A stretch of 64,000 bases of DNA, from contig JBITNC010000001.1 in NCBI GenBank assembly GCA_050084985.1, forward strand, positions 53,320,001 through 53,384,000, given 5' to 3'. The DNA comes from Nageia nagi (Eukaryota; Pinophyta). Made by a program: the position numbers and the translations under genes. The notes beneath the pieces were generated by a model. The model worked only from the letters and a program-made list of their open reading frames with translations. It made no database searches and was not told where the DNA came from. How positions within the stretch are numbered: position 1 is the first letter of the stretch; each line of letters opens with the position of its first letter. Below, piece by piece: positions 58,001 to 64,000 of the stretch.

Positions 58001-58430
58001 TCGTTCTCCCCATGATGTCATCTCTTACCTCTGAAATGTTTTACTCACTGGCTCCGGCTATTTGATCGCTCCTTGCTAACCTCATCACTTCTGGGCTCCA
58101 GTTTTGGGTTAAGGCCTGAAATTGCTGATGTCATCTCTTCTGAAATGCTTTATTTACTGACCCCAGCTTCTCAATTCCCCTTGCTGACCTCATCATCTCC
58201 AGAACCTGATCTTTACCAAAACATGACTATCTTATCCTTCACGACATCATCATTTTATTCCAGAATGCTTTACTTCTGGAACACTTAATTTACAGGCTCT
58301 GGCTTCTTTGATTATTTCTTGCTGACCTCATCTCGTCTGGAACCCAATTTTGGGTTAAGGCTCGAAATTGTTGACATCATCTCTTCCCTCTAGAATGTTT
58401 TACTCATTGACCCTGGCCTATTTTGTTTGC
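57900..58430. repeat. 110-135-bp tandem repeat, five diverged copies
   Basis: The block 'actcactggctccggct' recurs at 57921, 58043, 58152, 58288 and 58402 (spacings 122, 109, 136, 114), each followed by 'gctgacctcatcacttctgg' and 'gaaattgctgatgtcatctct'. It lies across the end of pol and the proposed LTR edge of J. Confidence 0.75.
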
Positions 58431-58452
58431 TCCAGAAAAACTCCTAGGGATC

Positions 58453-58735
58453 TTAAAATGAACTCATGACTGCAAATAAAGTACAGTAGGGCTTTAATAA
58501 AGAATTTATTATGTATGAATATACATTATGGCGACCTCTGAGGGAAAATTTTGCCTTTATCAAAGAGGAATTTAGAACCCAGTCTGAAAAAATAATACCA
58601 ACGCATTTCACTACTACATAGGGTCCGAACCACATGGATTTGAATTTTTTGTGTTTTCCCTGGTTTAGCTCTATCCTCATCCCATTTCAATACCGAATCT
58701 CCTTCTCTGAAAGTATCCAGAGTTGATTTTTGACT
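58453..58735 (-). pseudogene. pol C-terminal piece of gypsy J
   Basis: Minus strand gives FREGDSVLKWDED and, in another frame, GKHKKFKSMWFGPYVVVKCV. This is the short basic domain after the integrase core of plant gypsy pols (F..GDLVL..... / GK....W.GPY.V). It follows gag directly, so roughly 3 kb of pol is missing. Confidence 0.75.
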
Positions 58736-58839
58736 ATTGAACCACCTTTTACTATTTCATTTCTTCTCCGAAGGTCTTGATATGATTGATTTTGGAGCTC
58801 TTTTAGGATTCGACTTTTTTTTTTCCGAAATACCGGAGA

Positions 58840-60175
58840 CTAGGGGTTTTTCCTTGATCTTGTTTCCACAGCAAAACCTCCTATACCCGCTGGTGCAAAA
58901 TTCCTTGGGTTCACATCTCGGCTTATGTCGTCAGCTACACCAGGCGAAGGAATGCCCCCACTTCTTGATAAATATTCTTGGTATTGATAAACAGGACATG
59001 TGGTTTGTTCATGAGCATTATTGTAGGCCGAACACAAACCAGAGGCTGACCCCGAAGAGGAAGCTTGGCTTACATCATCATTCAACCCATTCTGAGCCTT
59101 TTCTACAGCAGGATAAGGATATCTTCTTGCATTGCTTTGTCTGCTTAGCATGGTAATCCAATTTGCCATATTTCTACACAAGTTTTGAAGTTCCTGAATC
59201 TTCATCGACGAGGCTACCCCTTGATTCATATTAGGCTGATGAGGGGCTGGTAAGGCCAAGGGAGCTCTAGGGACTGGCAAGGTTGATGGCCACTATTGGA
59301 CAGGGGCGGGGATACTGGCTAGTGGTGGAGCCAAACTAATTGCTTGAGGTCTCAAAATTTGCTGCTGTGGTGGTTATTAGAAAATAAGGCATTGGCATGT
59401 GACTTGGCAATTTCCCAACTGCAATAAGATAGGATTCAGCATATACTACTTGTCTATAGACCTCTGGGAAAGTATTTACTCCGAAATTTTGGATTTGCAG
59501 AGAGAGATCCGGAGGAAAGGCTCTCAAGTAATACATTAAGGCTTGAAATTGCTGAGGCCTGACTGGCGTGGGGACTCTCACCCAAGTTTTTTGGAATCTA
59601 ATATTGAAATCAAGGATATTTTCTTGCTCATATCTTTTGATTGAAGTGAACTATGTTAATAAGGAAAAGGGATCTCCTAGTTCATTAAATTCCAAGATAA
59701 AGGGCTCTGCCAGCTGAGCCCAGGTGTTTATAGATCCATTAGGAAGGCCCCTGTACCAATCTAGGACCTTTCCCTTGAAAGACTGAGCCAGTAATCTCAC
59801 CATGACATCTTCATGTTGGATATTATGAATCTTCGCTAGGCCAGCTACATCAACACAATGCTCGTAAGCCATTTTCTCTGAAGTTGCATCAAACTCCGGA
59901 AGGGTTTTGAAAACATTTGTTGGGATGTCATGCAACACCACCAGGGCTATTGGTACTCCATTGTCCCATTTCAGATAAATATTTTGAGCTGGATTAGCCA
60001 TTTCAGGAGAGGTATTTCTAGTGTGAAGATTGAATGATTCTGGCTTGGTAAAGGATTTTAGGGTGCTGATACTATTCAGAGATTTGGACTTGATCAGGGT
60101 CTTTCTCTTAGGAGCATCCAACGTTCTAAAATCTGGTGCTTCTTTTGTTGCTCTAGTTTTAGATCTAGTCCACAT
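58840..60175 (-). pseudogene. gypsy J gag
   Basis: The first part (60175-59651) is open for 174 codons from MWTRSKTRATKEAP. The capsid core has VRLLAQSFKGKVLDWYRGLP and INTWAQLAEPFILEF. One in-frame stop (59651-59653) is followed in the same frame by RYEQENILDFNIRFQ and YLRAFPPDLSLQIQNFG (to 59336), then a frame change into a Ser/Pro-rich tail (59280-58840) without a visible zinc knuckle. It is well preserved compared with the other gypsy gags here (M, N), so J is relatively young. Capsid function would be lost by the stop and the shift. Confidence 0.87.
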
Positions 60176-60294
60176 AAACTATAGGTTGCAAAAGAAAATA
60201 CAAGGTTCAAAAGCACATATGATATTTACAAACAATATGCTTTAATACATACCATAGATAGTGCTTCAGCAGAGTCACCAATAAGTTTCTTTGT

Positions 60295-60312
60295 GTCCCA
60301 CCGGGCGTGCCA
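60295..60312 (-). other. gypsy-type primer-binding site of J
   Basis: Reverse complement TGGCACGCCCGGTGGGAC, a PBS type frequent in plant gypsy elements and unlike the TGGTATCAGAGC of the copia elements here. It is 11 bp from the LTR edge at 60324. I do not assign the tRNA. Confidence 0.7.
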
Positions 60313-60323
60313 AAAAGAAATAC

Positions 60324-60497
60324 TGTTGATTAAGATTATGTAATATATGCACCATGAGCAATCTTAACCAAAGTAAATCATGAACAGACTATGGTGACAG
60401 TCTGATCTCTAGAGATCAGACTGTCACCATAGTCTATTCTTGATTTACTTTGGTTAAGATTATTCATGGCGCATATATTACACAATCTTAATCAACA
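60324..60497. repeat. 174-bp near-perfect palindrome ending J
   Basis: Arms 60324-60410 and 60411-60497 (87 bp each, no spacer, centre TCTCT|AGAGA). They differ at six positions. Arm 1 is a direct copy of the LTR end at 57062; arm 2 is its inversion and ends exactly at the TSD. Confidence 0.95.
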
Positions 60498-60502
60498 GGG
60501 AG
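60498..60502. repeat. target-site duplication GGGAG, right copy (J)
   Basis: Same five bases as 57057-57061. Confidence 0.93.
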
Positions 60503-60940
60503 TTGAGACCAATGGCAGTGAAATGATTATGCCCTTACACATGATAGTGGCCTTCAACATGATTGATATCTAGAAGGTTCCCTTGATGAGTATTCAATAT
60601 GATCACAACTTACTGCACAAGGGGCATTTCCCCAATAATCAAAGTAAGTTTTGTGATGATCTAACTTCATGGCCACTTTATCAACCTAGATACATATTTG
60701 TAACCAAGAATCATGAAATAATATCAATTTATCAATATGTGGGAAAAAAAGTAGATGTTTGACGTGCAAAAATTACATTATTTTGAGCTTTCCAAAAATG
60801 AAACAAGATGTTAATTCTAAAGATATTTTAGACCTCATCATAAAAAAAAGTAAAAATATTCCCTAATAATGCTTGCTACCATGAGAAGGGAACATGTATA
60901 AAAGGATTTTTAAAAACAGAAATCCAACTCCATACACTTC
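60503..60940. other. no feature recognised
   Basis: About 440 bp between J and C without coding signal or repeat I can name. Confidence 0.5.
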
Positions 60941-61270
60941 TGAGAGAGTTGAACTATAAACTAAACAACTTTAAAATCTAAGATCACATGAAAGCTCATA
61001 ATTCACATCTAACAAACTCACAAAGCAATCTCACAAAGATAACTCAAGATGTAAGTGGTTCCTCCAACTAGGAGTACATCCACTAACTAGATCTCACTTC
61101 TTAATAAATATGAACTCTTACAATCCTCCTAAACACTATCTTATAGCATAAGTTTACTCCACAAATTTGTGTTTGATCCAAATAAGGAGCCTTCTATTTA
61201 TAGGCCAAAATTTCTCTTTGGATCACCCTTTTATGCAATTTACAAAAATATGACATGACATCCCTTTACA
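60941..61270 (-). repeat. 3' LTR of C, U3 and PPT deleted
   Basis: Aligns with 45488-45830 of LTR B (ends TTCAACTCTCTCA on minus), then jumps at about 61270 to spacer sequence that in B lies at 46080. Roughly 250 bp (U3 start plus PPT) have been lost. Confidence 0.85.
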
Positions 61271-61911
61271 AAATATAAGATGAGAACTTTTTACATATTT
61301 GTGAAGTAAAAAATATTTAGTTTGATACTCATTACTTTGCCAAATACAATCATTAACCATAATCGATTTCAATGTACATGAAATAGTCATCCAACTAGAA
61401 GTCATTAAGAATCTCCAAGAGCTTGCATACCCAAAGTAAGTAACCTATAATCTCAAGAGAACCTATAAGTTATAAGCAACTCAAACAACAAGATCAGTTA
61501 GATACAACATATCCATATCAATAAGGATAGATGAATCAAACGAATGCCATCATAAACTGATCACTGATGCTCTATAAGTCATCATAAAGATGCCAAGAAA
61601 AAACTCATAATCACCTGATGTATATAAAATGTGTGTTGATTATTATTACAAAATAGAGCATGCACATACAAGTTCCTCACATATGGATTACTAAACAATG
61701 CCAAAAGACACATAAGAGTTCTTCACACATGGATAACTGAATAGTGGTAGATTGGCCAATCTTTTTGCTATAAAATTTGTAAAATAAGTTCTTCACACAT
61801 AACAAACTTACCACAAAGGTGTACAATAAAATCAACATTATATAGCACAAAATCCTCCTAGGGGTGAATTTGTCATCACAAATATGAATTCAACATAAGA
61901 ATTCAAACTTC

Positions 61912-64000
61912 ACTCCCCCTTGAGGAAAACTTCACCAATCCAATAGCATCTCTAGGTTTACAAAATTGAGCTTTTAGGAGAGGCTTAATGAACAAATTAG
62001 TAAATTTTAAGATGGATAAATGATACTCCAGGTGTATGATGCCATCAAAAACCTTCTTCCTGATAAATTATGCCTATATTTCCACATGTTTTGTTCTCTG
62101 ATGGAACATAGGATTCTTAGCCAAAAGATCACCAACTGATTGTCTAAAAAAATCAAAGATGAGCCATCTTGCTTATACCCAGTTTCTTTCAAAAAATGCC
62201 TTATACAAATAGCTTCCTAGGCTATAATAGACATGGCATGGTATTTAATTTCTATAGTGGAAAGATAAATAGTAGTTTTATTCTTAAAAACCTAAGATAT
62301 AGCACCTAAACCAATGCTAAACACATACATACATGTTGATTTCCTCTCATCTCTATCTCCTCCATAGTCAAAATCAAAGAATCTAGAGAGAACAAATGAG
62401 GGAAACTTACAATACTTAAGAGCAAGATCCTTAGTCCCTGCAACATACCTCAAGATTTGTTTAATAGCATTAAGGTGCTCAACATATGGTTTTTACATGA
62501 ATTATGCCATCAAATTTACTGCAAAAGTAATATCTAGCCTGAAAATAGTCAAATACAAAAGACTACCAATTAATTGTCTATAAGTTATACATCAATTAAA
62601 TGAGAATTAAAGCTCAGAGAAATAGTGATTCTATGAGAAATTGAGATCATAGCATATCTACACTCCTCCATTCTAAACTTCTACAAGATGTTTGATGTAT
62701 ACTTAGATTGATTGAGATAAGTACAATCCTTGTATTGATACATTTGCATTCTAAGATATTAGTGTAAGAGACTAAGATCAATCATTTCAAAAGTTGCTTT
62801 AAGTTTGGATATGCACTCTTGAATGATTTCATTATTGTTCCCAGTAATCAAAAGATCATCCACATAAAGGAAATCAATACCATGTCTTTTTCTTGAGTGA
62901 GAACATATAAATTGAAGTCTTAAAAGAATTTAGAGAAATAAATATCTATAAAATATCCTAAAATCTTCTTGTACCAGGCTCTAGGTGCATGCTTAAATCT
63001 ATACAATGACTTCTTTAGCTTTCACACAAATAATTCTTTACCTTCCATAATAAACCCTTCTGGTTGATTCATGAATATTTTCACATCTAAGTCACCATTA
63101 AATAATGCACTCTTGACATCAAGTTGAAAAACTTTTCATTCTTAAGCTGTAAAAAGAGCAAAGCTAATTTTCATAGTAGGCATATTTGCTATGGGAGTAA
63201 AGGTTTCCTCATAATCTACACCATATTTCTGAGCAAAACCTTTGGCTACTAACCTTGCTTTGTATTTCTAAATATTTTTAATAGAATTGAACTTGATCTT
63301 AAAGATCCATTTATTGCCAATCATATTATTCTCACTAGGATAAGGAACCAAATCTCAAGTTTCATTTTTCATAAGAGCCTCATACTCCACTTTCATAGCT
63401 TCCATCTAGCACTCATGCTTAGAAGCTTTTTTAAAGGATGAGGGCTCATGCTTATTGTTAATCTTAGTAAATAAGTATTTGTTCAAGGTCATACTTTTGA
63501 AGTGATCCTAAAGTGACTTATTTATATCAATATCTAATCAACTAGGAGAAAATGATGAGTCATCTAGATCATCAACATCCTCATTAGAAGTAGATTCTTC
63601 AAGAAGATCATTAAACTTTACATCCTTTGAAATGAACATTATTTTATAAGATGGAGAGTAGAGCTTGTAGCCTTTATGCTAACTATCATAACCTATAAAG
63701 ATTCATTTTTTAAGTCTTTTATCTACCTTTTTCTTTTTCTCAGAAATAATGTAGGAGAATGCTTCACAACTAAACACCTTAAGGTGAAAAATGTTATGTT
63801 TTATTCCTGACCATGCCTCAAAAGGAGTTTTATCTTAAATGAATTTTGTAGACCACCTATTCAAGGTGTAAATGGTAGAGCTCATAGCTTCACCCCATAA
63901 AAAATTAGAAAGATTACCCAACATGCATCTAGCCATTTCTATAATTATCTTATTTTTCCTTTTGGTAACACCATTCTATTAAAGAGTGTATGGAATCATA
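61912..64000 (-). pseudogene. copia C pol remnant (RNase H, RT, integrase)
   Basis: Minus strand: the pol end near 61912-61923 with a PPT-like run; RNase H traces (GYKQDGSSLIFLDNQ near 62190); the RT YVDD region near 62855; the QAPRAWY block near 62970-62985 with the Trp present (HAPRAWYK), unlike B and H; DVKSALFNGD near 63095-63125; and an integrase end (63470-63960) with CFIGYDS-like blocks. Stops occur every few dozen codons. Confidence 0.85.

Larger units (their letters stand above)
57062..60497 (-). mobile_element. Ty3/gypsy deletion derivative J with palindromic 5' end
   Basis: Minus-strand element flanked by perfect 5-bp TSDs. It has a 3' LTR from 57062, a gag (60175 to about 58840), a short piece of the pol C-terminus (58735-58453) and a gypsy-type PBS (60295-60312). 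Protease, RT, RNase H and nearly all of integrase are deleted. In place of a normal 5' LTR there are 87 bp of the LTR's U5 end followed by their inverted copy (60324-60497), so both outer ends of the insertion are the same LTR terminus. Confidence 0.9.
60941..64000 (-). mobile_element. Ty1/copia element C, 5' part outside window
   Basis: Minus-strand relative of B. It begins with a partial 3' LTR (60941 to about 61270), then the post-pol spacer (to 61911), RNase H, RT and integrase remnants up to the window edge. The TSD candidate on the left is ACTTC (60936-60940); the right side is not visible. More decayed than B. Confidence 0.9.

Noticed and set aside
1-64000. tRNA, rRNA, CRISPR, telomeric repeats, organellar DNA
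   Set aside because: No supporting sequence was seen on either strand; TGGTATCAGAGC sites are primer-binding sites, not tRNA genes.

Overview
The window looks like nuclear DNA of a land plant with a large, repeat-choked genome. A gymnosperm is plausible, but this is an inference and nothing in the sequence names the species. About 80-85% of it is transposon-derived, AT-rich and CpG-poor. I found one convincing intact host gene: an intronless Methyltransf_16 (METTL21-like) protein methyltransferase on the minus strand at 36419-37057. I recognised no tRNA, rRNA, CRISPR array or organellar segment.

Layout. 1-7475: a stack of relatives of one Ty1/copia family. Element A (+, pol remnants, 3' LTR 4426-4914) sits in the leader of D (-, 5' LTR 6132-6624), which sits in the 3' end of E (+, LTR about 6993-7475). 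8009-13620: a Ty3/gypsy remnant M (+) with a candidate 4.4-kb LTR holding two diverged tandem arrays, followed by gag. 15640-16841: 3' end of another copia copy, F. 16842-21717: gypsy element N (-), whose LTR (about 1.96 kb) is longer than its internal region. 22012-24413: small non-autonomous LTR element I (+) with an 81-bp coding tandem repeat. 24414-28530: two tandem pieces of a non-L1 type LINE (+) with polypyrimidine 3' parts. 28531-30801: nothing firm. 30802-31101: a 150-bp tandem duplication. 31190-31449: a CpG-retaining promoter-like island with a TATA box and a possible first exon. 31450-36418: nothing recognised.

36419-37057 is the methyltransferase. 38271-43589 is copia element H (-), nearly intact: both LTRs, PBS, PPT, a TSD (CCCAC) and a polyprotein broken by only two in-frame stops. 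Its 3' LTR points at the methyltransferase from about 1.2 kb upstream. 43595-57056 is an older LINE-rich segment (-). Solo LTR G (TSD TGATA) inserted into it, and full-length copia B (-, 45488-53868, two 500-bp LTRs, TSD ATAAG) inserted into G. 57062-60497: gypsy deletion derivative J (-, TSD GGGAG), whose right end is a 174-bp palindrome. 60941-64000: copia C (-), same family as B, running off the window.

Apart from the methyltransferase and the possible promoter at 31.3 kb, the window is a record of nested insertions. The exact TSDs at B, G, H and J make the order partly readable: the LINE segment is older than G, which is older than B; H, J and C landed independently. The most unusual object is J: both inserted ends carry the same (U5) LTR terminus, which points to an aberrant fold-back cDNA that was still integrated by the element's integrase.
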